A stretch of DNA of 64,000 nt from Streptomyces sp. NBC_00223 (GTDB taxonomy: Bacteria > Actinomycetota > Actinomycetes > Streptomycetales > Streptomycetaceae), in contig NZ_CP108109.1 in NCBI RefSeq assembly GCF_036199905.1, positions 2,232,001-2,296,000 of the forward strand, read 5' to 3'. The notes beneath the pieces were generated by a model that worked only from the letters and a program-made list of their open reading frames with translations, did no database searches and had not been told where the DNA came from. This document shows positions 42,597 through 51,112 of this stretch, piece by piece. Both the position numbers and the translations under genes were made by a program. The number at the start of each line of letters is the position of its first letter. Position 1 is the first letter of the stretch.

Positions 42597-44524
42597 GAGG
42601 GGTCACCACCTTCGGGGGGCGGCGGGGGCTCCCGGTGCGGCGGGCGGTCCGGGTGACGCGGGCGGTCCGGTTCCGGCGGGCGGTCCGGGTGACGCGGGCG
42701 GTCCGGTTCGGGCGGGCGGTCCGGACGGCGGTCACGGTCGGGCGGGCGGTCCCGATCCCGCTCCACGAAGTCCATGTAGGCGCGTACGGCCTCCTCGGCC
42801 GCCGCCAGGTCGCACGGCTCGTCGTGCAGCAGTCGGTGGGCGGTCAGATAGTGGGCCTCCGCCTCCAGGTCCTCGTGGTCCGTGGCGTCCCGGTGCAGCG
42901 CGTGGTACGGGCCGAGCCTGCCGCGTAACTCGTCGCGCCTGGCGAGCAGTTCGTCCAGCCGCTCGATGGTCTGCCGGACCCGCGCCTGTGCCCGGTCGAC
43001 GGTCCGCTCGTATCGCGCCAGGTCCCGCCCCGGCCCGGGTCCCGCGCGCCCGCCGCCCGCTCCTGCTGCGCCTCCCAGTTCCGCCCGTACGGTGTGCGCG
43101 CGGATCACCGCGGCCACCGCCCGGTCGGTGTCGGTGCGGATCCGGGCCGCGCGGGTGTGCAGCGCCTCGGCCAGCGGGCCGGTGATCTCGGTCAGCCGCT
43201 CGGCCAGCCGGGCCCGCCGCCGCTCGTCGGGGCCGGTCACCAGCTCGCTCTTCGCGCGGGCGTAGTGCGGGCCGACGGCGCGGAAGACCAGCAGCAGCCG
43301 GCTGCCCTGCTCGCGCAGCAGCGCCAGCAGGTCGAGCAGGCCGGCGGGGTCGGCGGCCTCGTCCACGCCGACCATGACCAGGGTGAGGGTCTGCCGGGCG
43401 GACCTGATCTGCTCGGTGACCGGGCGCTCCCCGTGGTGCCACAGGCCCATCCGCTCGGCGATCCGCTCCGCGATCCGCTCGGTGCTGTGGCCGGTGGCGT
43501 CCACCGCGAGGTCGAGCCCGCCCGCCGCCGGTACGGTCTCCGGCGGGTCGAGCGAGGCGCGGTCGGCGGAGACGCCGGTGCGTAACTCCCGGTCGGCCAG
43601 GGTGATCGCGCGGCGCAGGGTGGCCGCGCGGGCGCGGTCGCCGGGCCGGACGAGGCTGATCTTCACCTGGCGGCTGTCGCGGCGGAGGGGGCGGGCGCGG
43701 GGGTCGCGCCCGTCGCGTCCGTCGCGGGGGTCTCGGGGGTCCCGGTGGTCGCGTGAATCGCGGAGGTCGCGGGCGTCGCCGCGCAGCCAGTCGGCGAGCC
43801 GCTGGGCGAACTGCTCGTCGAGCGGCGGCTCCTCGTCGTCGGAGTCCTTCGAGTACAGTTGCTCGTCCACGGCGGTACGGCCGCGGGTCCAGGCGGCCAC
43901 CCGCGGAAGGTGCTGCACGATCGTTTCGGCGGGGCTCATGAACGAGAAGCCGCCGCCCGCGCGTTCGGGCGCGCTGCTGAGCACCATGCCGATGACCTCG
44001 CCGGTCACGATGTCGACCACACCGCCGCCGCTGAACCCCGGGCGGGCCAGCTCGCCGGGGGTGTGCGGCGCCAACTGCACCTGCCCGTCGCGCCCGCAGC
44101 CGCCGATGATGGTGGCGCGCAGCCAGATGCCGCCGTTGTACGACTCGGGGAAGCCGTACATCCGCACCTGGCGGTTGGGCGCGGAGAGCCGGTAGAGGGA
44201 GGTGGCCGCCTGTACGGGCATCGGGCGGTCGAGTCTGAGCAGGGCGACGTCGCCACTGGGGTCGCCGTCCGCGTCCCTGGTCTCCGGGCGGTACGCGCCC
44301 GCTAGCACCCGGGCCGGCACGCACGGCACGACATGGCCGGGCGCCCCCACGAACTCCGCGGTGACCCGCTCTCCCTCGGCGACCACGTGTGCGCAGGTCA
44401 GGACCCGGTCGGGGCTCAGCAGGATTCCGGTGCCGGCGATCTTTCCGTCGGCCCGCCTGATCCGTGCGGCCCAGTGCGGTGTTTCCAGAGAGGACCCGAC
44501 ACCGATTCCCCCATCGGCCTCCAT
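42593..44524 (-). CDS. Trypsin-like serine protease with Asp/Arg-rich linker and helical C-terminus
   Basis: About 643 residues. The N-terminal 190 form a chymotrypsin-fold protease: H in TCAHVV, D in GDVALLRLD and S in GFSGGG. No signal peptide is present, so it is probably cytosolic. A charged linker of RD repeats (about residues 255-285) follows, then a segment with VMVGVDEAADPAGLLDLLALL and a long helical region rich in Glu/Arg. The C-terminus is a 36-bp-repeat Pro/Arg/Asp tail (PDRPPEPDRPRH twice, 42641-42712). An alternative GTG start at 44533 adds three residues. It heads the leftward operon and overlaps the kinase gene by four bases. Confidence 0.88.
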   Translation of the reverse strand: MEADGGIGVGSSLETPHWAARIRRADGKIAGTGILLSPDRVLTCAHVVAEGERVTAEFVGAPGHVVPCVPARVLAGAYRPETRDADGDPSGDVALLRLDRPMPVQAATSLYRLSAPNRQVRMYGFPESYNGGIWLRATIIGGCGRDGQVQLAPHTPGELARPGFSGGGVVDIVTGEVIGMVLSSAPERAGGGFSFMSPAETIVQHLPRVAAWTRGRTAVDEQLYSKDSDDEEPPLDEQFAQRLADWLRGDARDLRDSRDHRDPRDPRDGRDGRDPRARPLRRDSRQVKISLVRPGDRARAATLRRAITLADRELRTGVSADRASLDPPETVPAAGGLDLAVDATGHSTERIAERIAERMGLWHHGERPVTEQIRSARQTLTLVMVGVDEAADPAGLLDLLALLREQGSRLLLVFRAVGPHYARAKSELVTGPDERRRARLAERLTEITGPLAEALHTRAARIRTDTDRAVAAVIRAHTVRAELGGAAGAGGGRAGPGPGRDLARYERTVDRAQARVRQTIERLDELLARRDELRGRLGPYHALHRDATDHEDLEAEAHYLTAHRLLHDEPCDLAAAEEAVRAYMDFVERDRDRPPDRDRRPDRPPEPDRPRHPDRPPEPDRPRHPDRPPHREPPPPPEGGDPS

Positions 44525-44613
44525 GGGCCTCACTCTACGCCTGACGCACCGCCATGTCCCTTCGAAAGCCGTACAATTGACGCCCGCGACGCCGATCCGC
44601 CCGGAGGTACGCC
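44525..44613. promoter_or_regulatory. Divergent promoter region, protease operon / trypco2
   Basis: 89 bases. On the minus strand TAGAGT (about 44536-44541) could be a -10 element for a leaderless protease message. On the plus strand GGAGG precedes the trypco2 ATG. The two genes are likely co-regulated. Confidence 0.4.
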
Positions 44614-44913
44614 ATGGGGGACCCGACGGAGTTCGTCGGCCTGGCCGAGGTCATCCGCCAGATCCGGGGCGAGCTGGAGCAGGCCCGAGAGGAGGCCAGG
44701 GACCAGGCGCTGGGCTTCACCGTGGAGAAGGTCAGCCTGGAGTTCACCGTGCAGGTCCACAAGTCGGGCTCCGCCCAGGGGGGACTGCGGATCGGGGTGG
44801 TCACGGCGGAGGCCGGCGGCGGGGTCGAGCGCGGGACGACGCATCGCGTGCAGGTGGATCTGACGCCCGAGTACCAGACCGGCCGCCTCAACGTCACCCG
44901 CACCCCCCTCTGA
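44614..44913 (+). CDS. Trypco2-type small protein
   Basis: 99 residues: an N-terminal helical part (GLAEVIRQIRGELEQAREEA) and a C-terminal beta part (GFTVEKVSLEFTVQVHKSGSAQGGL, RVQVDLTPEY). It matches the trypsin-co-occurring domain 2 (trypco2), named for its repeated adjacency to trypsin-like proteases in predicted actinobacterial conflict or regulatory systems. It lies divergently beside such a protease here. The ATG at 44614 follows GGAGG. Function unknown; a protease partner or adaptor role is inferred. Confidence 0.85.
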   Translation: MGDPTEFVGLAEVIRQIRGELEQAREEARDQALGFTVEKVSLEFTVQVHKSGSAQGGLRIGVVTAEAGGGVERGTTHRVQVDLTPEYQTGRLNVTRTPL

Positions 44914-45470
44914 CCCACCCCGCCCTCCGCGCCCGTCCCCCGACACCGGCGCCCCCGGCCGACCGCACCCGCCCACCGGCCCGGGCCACACTCCGAGCCG
45001 GCGCCGACGCCGACGCCCGAGGGCGCCCCGGGCCGCTGCGGGGCCGTCGCAGGACGGTTGTCGCGTGCCGTCGCCCGCGCTACAGCGGTAGGTGGTCTTC
45101 CGGCATGCCCGGCGCAGTCGCTCCCGGCGGCCTCCGGGCACATTCGGCGCCGACGCCCGAGGGCGCTCGGGCCGCGGGCGCGGGTGCCGCTCCCGGCGGG
45201 CGGTGCCCGAGTGCCGGCCGCGGGGCGGGGTCGGGCCGGGGCCCCGGCCGGGTGCGCGAACCGGTCCGGGACGCAGGGTCGTGGGGCTTACCCGGGGCGT
45301 GACGGGTGAGGGGTGTGGGGCCTGTCGGCAGTGGGGATGGCAAATGACATGTCCCGTCATGTCGGAGTGATCACATGAAAGGCACGGACGGGCAACGTCG
45401 TGACAAGGCTCTGCCCCCCGCCGCGCCGCGGGCGTACGGTGTGCCCCTCACTACCCGTTCTGGGGGGATC
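44914..45470. other. Intergenic region, no gene seen
   Basis: 557 bases. The block GCCGACGCCCGAGGGCG occurs twice (near 45010 and 45148). Open frames are Arg/Pro-rich noise. The 45330-45370 stretch (AAATGACATG...) is less GC-rich and probably carries the promoter for the lipoprotein gene at 45471. Confidence 0.5.
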
Positions 45471-45983
45471 ATGCACTTCCGCGCCACTACAGCGGCCCTG
45501 CTCGCTGCCGGTGTGCTCCTGGCCGGCTGCTCGTCCGGCGGCGGCAAGGGCGACGCCGGGACGGACGTGGCGAAGAAGTCCTCGGTCGTCGGTCTCGGCA
45601 CCGCCGAGCAGGTCGCCACCGCCCTGGCCAAGGAAGTCTCGACGATGCAGACCACGGTCGTCTACAACAAGACGACCGACCCGGAGCACCTGCTCGGCAC
45701 CAAGGACGGATACTCGTCGAAGATCGCGTTCTCCGACTCCCGCGTGCCCCCCGCCGAGGTCGACGGCAAGGCGGACGACGCGGTGGAGCGCGGCGGCAGC
45801 ATCGAGACCTTCGCGACCCCGGCGGAGGCGCACGCCCGCGCCGACGAGATCGTCGCCCACGCGCAGGGCCCGGCCGCCGAGGAGTACCACTTCTACGTGG
45901 GCGGCTCCCTGGTCCGCGTCTCGTGGGTCATGGGCCCGTCCCAGGCCGCCGACTACCGGCAGGCGGCCGAGGACCTGAACTGA
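45471..45983 (+). CDS. Putative lipoprotein, unknown function
   Basis: 170 residues. The signal peptide ends in LLAGCSSGG, so it is lipid-anchored outside the membrane. The mature part contains SSVVGLGTAEQVATALAKEV and a YHFYVGGSLVRVSWVMGP strand near the end; no domain is recognised. The start at 45471 has GGGGGG upstream. It is convergent with the DyP peroxidase gene. Confidence 0.8.
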   Translation: MHFRATTAALLAAGVLLAGCSSGGGKGDAGTDVAKKSSVVGLGTAEQVATALAKEVSTMQTTVVYNKTTDPEHLLGTKDGYSSKIAFSDSRVPPAEVDGKADDAVERGGSIETFATPAEAHARADEIVAHAQGPAAEEYHFYVGGSLVRVSWVMGPSQAADYRQAAEDLN

Positions 45984-46065
45984 CCCGCTGCCCGGCGTCG
46001 GCGGAAGCCGGGGCGGGCCAGCACGGCGTCGACATGGCCGGCCCCGGCGAAGGAACTCCGGCGGC

Positions 46066-47610
46066 TCAGCGGCCGGCCGGGCTCTCGCCGTTCAGACAGC
46101 CCTGGGAGAGCAGCCGCAGGGTGCTGATGGCGGGGGCGAAGGCGTAGACCGCGCCGCGGGTCCTGACGAACTGGTTGAGGTTCAAGGTGGTGGCCTGCCG
46201 CTCGCCGGACGGTGAGTGGCTCTCGAAGCTCACCTTCCCGTCGTTGGTGTCGGCGAGCTTGCCGCTGACCATGGCGTCGGGCCCCGGCCGGTCCTCGCGG
46301 CCGTGCGGGAAGTCGGGGTCGTTGATCCAGTCGGCCTGGATGAACTCGAACTGGCCCACCAGGTCGGCCTGGTAGCTGACGAACATCAGCCCGCGGGAGG
46401 CGTCGGGCGAGGACCCCTCGTCGTCCGAGGTCGGGTCGAAGGGCTGCCCGTACGGGGCACCGCGGCGGATGATCCGGCGGGCGTCGATGAACTTCTCGTC
46501 GACGAGTTCACCGCCGTCGACCAGCCCGTCGCGCGGATTGCTCTTGCGCAGGTGCGAGAAGAGCGGCGTACCGATGCCGTCGGGGTCGTCGGCGTAACTG
46601 AAATCGTTGTCCGGTTCGGCGTCCGGGGTGGTGATCGGCTTGACCGGGCACTTGGCCACGGAGGCGCCGGAGCGCCAGCGGCCGACCATCCGCGCGGCCA
46701 GCCACTCCGTGCTCGTCCCCTGCGGTACGACCTTGCGGTCGATCAGCGTCCGCAGCGCGTCGGACACCTGGGCCCACCAACCGGGGACGTCCTGTTCGAG
46801 CCGGCGGATCACCTGGAAGGAACCGTGGTTCATCCAGGCCGGCATGTCCTTACGGGCGTAGGTGTCCGGCGAGTGCGCGGGGGACGGCTCCTCGCCGATG
46901 ACGAACTCCCCGGCGTCGATCAGCCGGGTGCCGGGGTGGCCCTTCGCGTAGCCCTTGCGCTCGGGGTCCTCCTCGTCGAAGCCCCGTACGCCCGGCTCGC
47001 TCACGCCGTCCTTGAAGCCGAAGTGCTCCTTGCCCCTGCGGCCGCCCGTCAGCGTCGCGGCCGCCTGCTCGAAGACGATCAGGGCGCGGGCCCTGGAGGC
47101 GGCCTCGCGCTGCGCCATGAGGGCGGTGGTCAGCTGGGCCTCGGAGTCGGCGGCGAGGGTGAGCACCGCGTGCACGGTCCGGTGGTGGTTGTTGCCGAAC
47201 AGCCAGTGCTTGGGGTCGCTGTCGTCGGTGTCGCCGAGCGCCAGCGCCCGCTCGTACGGGCCCTGGACGAACGCCTCGATCGTCGTGCCGACCGGGACCC
47301 GGGGGAACACCTCCTGGCCGGCGGTGAGGAACTTCAGGCCCTCGTGGGTGAGGCCGAGGCCCAGCCAGAGGGCCTTGTAGCTGCGGGGGTCGTCGCCCGC
47401 GGACTGCTTGCGGGCCTCGCTGAACTCCTTGTTGAACGCGGCCACCTGCGCGGTGGTGGCGATCTGCGGGGTGATGTCCTCCAGCCAGGACCGGGACGCC
47501 ATGAGGTCCCCGAACTGGAGGAACAGCATGGTCACATGGTCCTTCTTGAATCCGGCGAGGATGTCGCCCTGGATCTCGGTGCTTTCTCGCAACTTCAGGT
47601 CTGCGGCCAT
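46066..47610 (-). CDS. DyP-type peroxidase (cytoplasmic-type, no signal)
   Basis: 514 residues. The DyP motif is GFKDGVSEPG and the later heme-binding region RRIIRRGAPYG is typical of the larger (type C/D-like) bacterial DyPs; the protein has the long C-terminal SADRPG-type region of that group. No signal peptide or twin-arginine motif is seen from the ATG at 47610, which has GGAG seven bases before it. It is the second DyP gene in the window after efeB. It follows the copper radical oxidase gene by 131 bases on the same strand. Confidence 0.9.
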   Translation of the reverse strand: MAADLKLRESTEIQGDILAGFKKDHVTMLFLQFGDLMASRSWLEDITPQIATTAQVAAFNKEFSEARKQSAGDDPRSYKALWLGLGLTHEGLKFLTAGQEVFPRVPVGTTIEAFVQGPYERALALGDTDDSDPKHWLFGNNHHRTVHAVLTLAADSEAQLTTALMAQREAASRARALIVFEQAAATLTGGRRGKEHFGFKDGVSEPGVRGFDEEDPERKGYAKGHPGTRLIDAGEFVIGEEPSPAHSPDTYARKDMPAWMNHGSFQVIRRLEQDVPGWWAQVSDALRTLIDRKVVPQGTSTEWLAARMVGRWRSGASVAKCPVKPITTPDAEPDNDFSYADDPDGIGTPLFSHLRKSNPRDGLVDGGELVDEKFIDARRIIRRGAPYGQPFDPTSDDEGSSPDASRGLMFVSYQADLVGQFEFIQADWINDPDFPHGREDRPGPDAMVSGKLADTNDGKVSFESHSPSGERQATTLNLNQFVRTRGAVYAFAPAISTLRLLSQGCLNGESPAGR

Positions 47611-47741
47611 CGTGGTCTCCGTCGGGCATGAGCGCGGGGCGGGTGTGGAGTACGGAGGGGTGCCCCGGGCGGTGGCCGCCCGGGGCACCGGGGAGAGTCG
47701 GGCACTGGGGGTCGGGCGCCCGAGGATCGGGCGCCCGCAGG

Positions 47742-49625
47742 TCAGGCGCCGGGCGCCAGTTGGACCCACTTGGCGACGCTGGGCACACCCTTGTCGTTGA
47801 GCAGGAAGAGCAGGTAGTAGCCGGGCGGGGCCGCCTTGGCGGACGGCGGGGCCTTGAGCACGAGCTGGTTGCCCGCGCGGCTGGCGATCGGCAGGTCCAG
47901 ATACCGCTGGCTGGTGTCCACCGAGTGCGTCGAGGTGATCGGCGCCAGCAGCACCGCGCGGCTGACCTGCGTCGGCGTGGTGGTGCTGACCCGCAGATTG
48001 GTGCCGTAGCCGACCGGGCCTGTGGGCGCGGCGCTCAGCACCGGCCGGGCGCCCTGGTGCAGATACGCGGGCTCGTAGATCTCGATGGTGCCGTTCTGGC
48101 CCGACTTGATGTCCGGGTTGTTGGCGATCTGCTGGAGCTCGTCACCGGTGACCATGATCCGGCCGTCGGGCAGGATGACGGCGTTGGAGTGGTAGCCGCG
48201 CGGCAGGCGCTGGACCGGGCCGAGCGTCCACTTGCCGTCGGCGTCGCGCAGCTCGGTCTGACGGTACTTCAGGTCGGCGTTGGGGTTGTACGGGCCGTTG
48301 CCGTAGTCCCGGATGTCGTAGGCGCCGTTGACCGTGAACAGATTGCCGTCCGGCAGGATGAGCGTGTCGTCCTGGGTGCGGCCGAAGGCGCGCGGGGTGG
48401 AGGTGCTCCACTTGCCGCCGGAGAACAGATAGGTGTTGGGGTCGTTGCGGTTGCCGCCGAGCACCAGCGCGGAGTTCGGGCCCGCGGCGCCGTTGGGCAG
48501 CGCGACCGCCGAACCGTAGTTGCGCAGGCCCCCGTCGGGCCGGTCGGGCAGCGACGTACGGGACTGGGTGGCCGGGTCGAACAGCCACTGCTGGTCGGCG
48601 TCACGTCCGAAGCCGTAGATCTTGCCGTCGTTCAGCGAGAACAGCTGCGGGTAGTCCATCCGGTAGGGCGCGTCGGCCTTCCACTTGTCGACGGCGACGT
48701 TGTCCGGCGCGTGGGCCGGGTCGTAGGAGACGGGGACGCTCTTCTGGGGGAACTGCTCGATGACCGGGGTGGGGGTGCCCCAGCCCAGCTCGGACTGGCC
48801 GGACATGATGACCTGCCGGCCGTCGGCGCCGGTCACCACGGTCGGGTACCAGCGGCCGACCGACATGTCCTGCTCGCGGTGCCAGGTCTCGGTCCACGGG
48901 TCGAAGATCAGCGAGAGCTTGGCGCCGGTCCCGCCGTTGCCGCCGAGGTTGCCGCCGAAGACGCCGACCATGCCGTTGGGCAGGTAGGAGTGCCCCGCGC
49001 AGAAGAAGGGCGCGGGCCGCGGCTCGTCGGTGCCGTCCGGCATGTCGACGATCGGCGGCGGCACGGCCTTGAAGGCGTCCGGGCCCTCACCGCGCGCCGG
49101 GTCCCACACATACGCGCGGCCGGCGTTGGCGGCGCCGATGACATCGGTGGGCGCGGTCTCCTTCTGCGGGTTGTCCTCGACGCTCTCGAACGAGAACAGC
49201 AGCACCTTGCCGGTGGGCAGCAGGGCGACGTGCACGCCGAAGTCCGGGCTGGAGAAGTAGTCGGTGAACCTGCCGAACTTCGCCGGGTCGAACTTCTCGT
49301 TGGCCGCCGCCTGCGACTCGGTGAGCGCCTTGAGCCGGGCGGTACGGGTGGTCTGCGGGTAGTCCGTCTGGACCGCGCGCAGGCCGATCCGGTCCTTGGC
49401 CAGCGATTCGGCGGCGGGCTGGCCGAACGCCCTGACCTCCTCCGGCCTGACCTCCGAGCGCACCTCGTCCTGCGTGATCCGCGGTCCGCCCTTGCCCGCG
49501 AGGGGGCCGGAGGCGGACGACGCGGCGGAGGCGGACGACAGGGGTGTGGTCAGGACGGTGGTGGTCGTGAAGGCGAGTACGGCGGCACAGGCCGCCAGCA
49601 CCTGCGACTGTCTCCTGCGGGACAT
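47742..49625 (-). CDS. Secreted copper radical oxidase (galactose oxidase / glyoxal oxidase type)
   Basis: 627 residues. A signal peptide (MSRRRQSQVLAACAAVLAF, Ala-Ser-Ala near residue 35) precedes a kelch beta-propeller and a C-terminal DUF1929 domain. The catalytic set can be read in order: C209 in FFCAGHSY, Y325 in MDYPQLF (expected Cys-Tyr crosslink), Y478-H479 in GYHSNAV and H567 in STHSVD (expected copper ligands). This is the pattern of GlxA and galactose oxidase, enzymes that oxidise alcohols or aldehydes to give hydrogen peroxide. The start at 49625 has AAGGAG upstream. Substrate unknown. Confidence 0.9.
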   Translation of the reverse strand: MSRRRQSQVLAACAAVLAFTTTTVLTTPLSSASAASSASGPLAGKGGPRITQDEVRSEVRPEEVRAFGQPAAESLAKDRIGLRAVQTDYPQTTRTARLKALTESQAAANEKFDPAKFGRFTDYFSSPDFGVHVALLPTGKVLLFSFESVEDNPQKETAPTDVIGAANAGRAYVWDPARGEGPDAFKAVPPPIVDMPDGTDEPRPAPFFCAGHSYLPNGMVGVFGGNLGGNGGTGAKLSLIFDPWTETWHREQDMSVGRWYPTVVTGADGRQVIMSGQSELGWGTPTPVIEQFPQKSVPVSYDPAHAPDNVAVDKWKADAPYRMDYPQLFSLNDGKIYGFGRDADQQWLFDPATQSRTSLPDRPDGGLRNYGSAVALPNGAAGPNSALVLGGNRNDPNTYLFSGGKWSTSTPRAFGRTQDDTLILPDGNLFTVNGAYDIRDYGNGPYNPNADLKYRQTELRDADGKWTLGPVQRLPRGYHSNAVILPDGRIMVTGDELQQIANNPDIKSGQNGTIEIYEPAYLHQGARPVLSAAPTGPVGYGTNLRVSTTTPTQVSRAVLLAPITSTHSVDTSQRYLDLPIASRAGNQLVLKAPPSAKAAPPGYYLLFLLNDKGVPSVAKWVQLAPGA

Positions 49626-49862
49626 GGAACTCCTTACCTCGGGCGCACGCGCATACGACAGCCGCACGCCGGGCGACTGACGCGTACGGCGACGAGACAA
49701 TCACGTACAGTAGTGATTTGGACGCGAACACCGCCGTACGATCGGCGCGATCACCCCTTCGTGGTGACTCTGCGTGTCGAACTCCCTTCCCGGTCCCACC
49801 CGCGCGGGGCCGTGCTGCAATGACCGAAAACCGCTTCCCTGGAACTGGAAGGAGCGCATTCC
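49626..49862. promoter_or_regulatory. Divergent promoter region (radical oxidase / small secreted protein)
   Basis: 237 bases between divergent genes. A low-GC stretch at about 49700-49725 (AATCACGTACAGTAGTGATT) contains an imperfect dyad AATCAC/GTGATT that could be an operator. No adjacent regulator. Confidence 0.4.
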
Positions 49863-50267
49863 GTGATCAGCAGGACCCACTACCGGGTCGCCGCCGCCGT
49901 GGGCGCGGCCGTACTCGTGGCCGTGACCGCGAACAGCGCGGTGTCCGCCCCGCAGAACGCCGTCCAACCGCAGGCGGTGACCGGCAACCTGATCGTGAAG
50001 GGCGCCGACGGCGCTCCGCGCACGCTGATGTGTCCGCCCGAGGAGAACGCGATGGGCGGCGGCTTCTCCGTCTCGCCCGGCGCGGGGCGGCACTTCGAGT
50101 CGACTCCGTCGGACGTGCTGGCGAGCCGTCCGACCGCGGACGCGACGGGCTGGACGGTCGCCGTCCGCAAGCTCGTCAAGCCGGTCGACCGGCACCACCA
50201 CGCGGAGCCGGCCAACCTCACGCTGTACGTCGTCTGCACCCAGGGCGAGAACACCCCCGGCGGCTGA
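49863..50267 (+). CDS. Small secreted protein, unknown
   Basis: 134 residues. A signal peptide (VAAAVGAAVLVAVTANSAVSA) leads to a mature domain of about 105 residues with two cysteines (RTLMCPPEE and LYVVCTQG), probably a disulfide. GGFSVSPGAGRHFESTPSDVLASRP is its most conserved-looking part. No family was recognised. The start is GTG at 49863 with AAGGAG upstream. A 48-bp palindrome follows the stop closely. Confidence 0.78.
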   Translation: MISRTHYRVAAAVGAAVLVAVTANSAVSAPQNAVQPQAVTGNLIVKGADGAPRTLMCPPEENAMGGGFSVSPGAGRHFESTPSDVLASRPTADATGWTVAVRKLVKPVDRHHHAEPANLTLYVVCTQGENTPGG

Positions 50268-50283
50268 CCCGGTCGGGCTCTCG

Positions 50284-50331
50284 GGACCTGTGCGCCCGTA
50301 CCGGGCCGGCCCGGTACGGGCGCACAGGTCC
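50284..50331. terminator. 48-bp perfect palindrome after the small secreted gene
   Basis: Left arm 50284-50307 (GGACCTGTGCGCCCGTACC...) and right arm 50308-50331 match without error and without a loop. In RNA it would make a 20-plus-bp hairpin 17 bases after the stop, a likely terminator. Its right arm is also the first of the 20-bp tandem repeats that follow. Confidence 0.85.
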
Positions 50332-50412
50332 GGACATGGGCGCACAGGTCCGGATACGGGCGCACAGGTCCGGATACGGGCGCACAGGTCCGGACATGGG
50401 CGCACAGGTCCG
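50321..50412. repeat. Five 20-bp tandem repeats
   Basis: CGCACAGGTC recurs at 50321, 50341, 50361, 50381 and 50401, exactly 20 bases apart; spacers alternate between CGGACATGGG and CGGATACGGG. Since 20 is not a multiple of three the array is unlikely to be coding. The left arm of the adjacent palindrome could pair with any unit. Confidence 0.92.
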
Positions 50413-50573
50413 CTATTGGGCCGGCGTGCACCCCAAGTCGGCCCCCCGGGTGGGAGGTCGGTGTCCCCGCCGCCCGGTCCGCCGCGTTGTGCGCCATCTG
50501 GCGCAGACGGGCTCCGAACCGTGCCGTAGGACAGGACCAACCGGACAGCGACCGGTGATGCGGGAGGAGCTCG

Positions 50574-51112
50574 ATGACATCCGAAGCGCCGCACTACCGG
50601 ATCCTGGTACTGGACGTGGAGAACTTCAGCACCAGGCCCGATCCCGTCCAGCGGTCCCTGCGGGCGGCCATGTACGACGTGGTGCACAGCGCCTTCGAAG
50701 CGGCCGGAGTACCCGCCGGGGAGATCGTGTGGGAGGACCGCGGCGACGGCATCCTGATGCTTGTGCCGCCCACGGTCGCGCCGGTACGGCTGGCCGGTCC
50801 TTTCGTCCGCGCGCTCGACGACGCGCTGCGCGAGCAGGCCGCCTTCCACAGCGCCGCCCACGCCCTGCGGATCCGGCCGGCGCTGCGCCAGGGCCTGGCC
50901 GAGCGAGACGGACTCGGCTGGTCGGGCGACGCGATCAACACGGCCTTCCGGCTCGTGGACGCGCGGCCGCTGCGGGACGTACTGCGGGCCGCCGGGTCCG
51001 CCCGGCTGGCCGCTGCTGCCCCGCGCGGGGCAGCACCATCGAGGTCGGCACTGTCCACGGCGATGTCGTCGGCGGTGACAAGATCGTTCATGCCCCGGGC
51101 ACGGCCCGATGA
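50574..51112 (+). pseudogene. Cyclase-like effector gene with truncated/frameshifted end
   Basis: From ATG 50574 the first 135 residues resemble a class III nucleotidyl cyclase fold as used in Streptomyces regulatory proteins: YRILVLDVENFSTRPDPVQ, EIVWEDRGDGILMLVPP, LRIRPALRQGLAERDGLGWSGDAINTAFRLVDA. After residue about 145 the frame loses sense. In another frame, from about 51030 to the TGA at 51110-51112, a clear tail STIEVGTVHGDVVGGDKIV appears. The domain should continue for another 40-60 residues before such a tail, so a deletion or frameshift is inferred. It could alternatively be a 361-residue fusion, but that extension is Arg/Ser noise. Confidence 0.6.

Noticed and set aside
39993-42656. 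887-codon plus-strand frame over the kinase gene
   Set aside because: Antisense to the PknG-like kinase with clear motifs; composition is noise.
47628-49823. 731-codon plus-strand frame over the radical oxidase
   Set aside because: Antisense shadow of a gene with a complete catalytic set.
50321-50412. CRISPR array
   Set aside because: Repeats are head-to-tail 20-mers without unique spacers and there are no cas genes.
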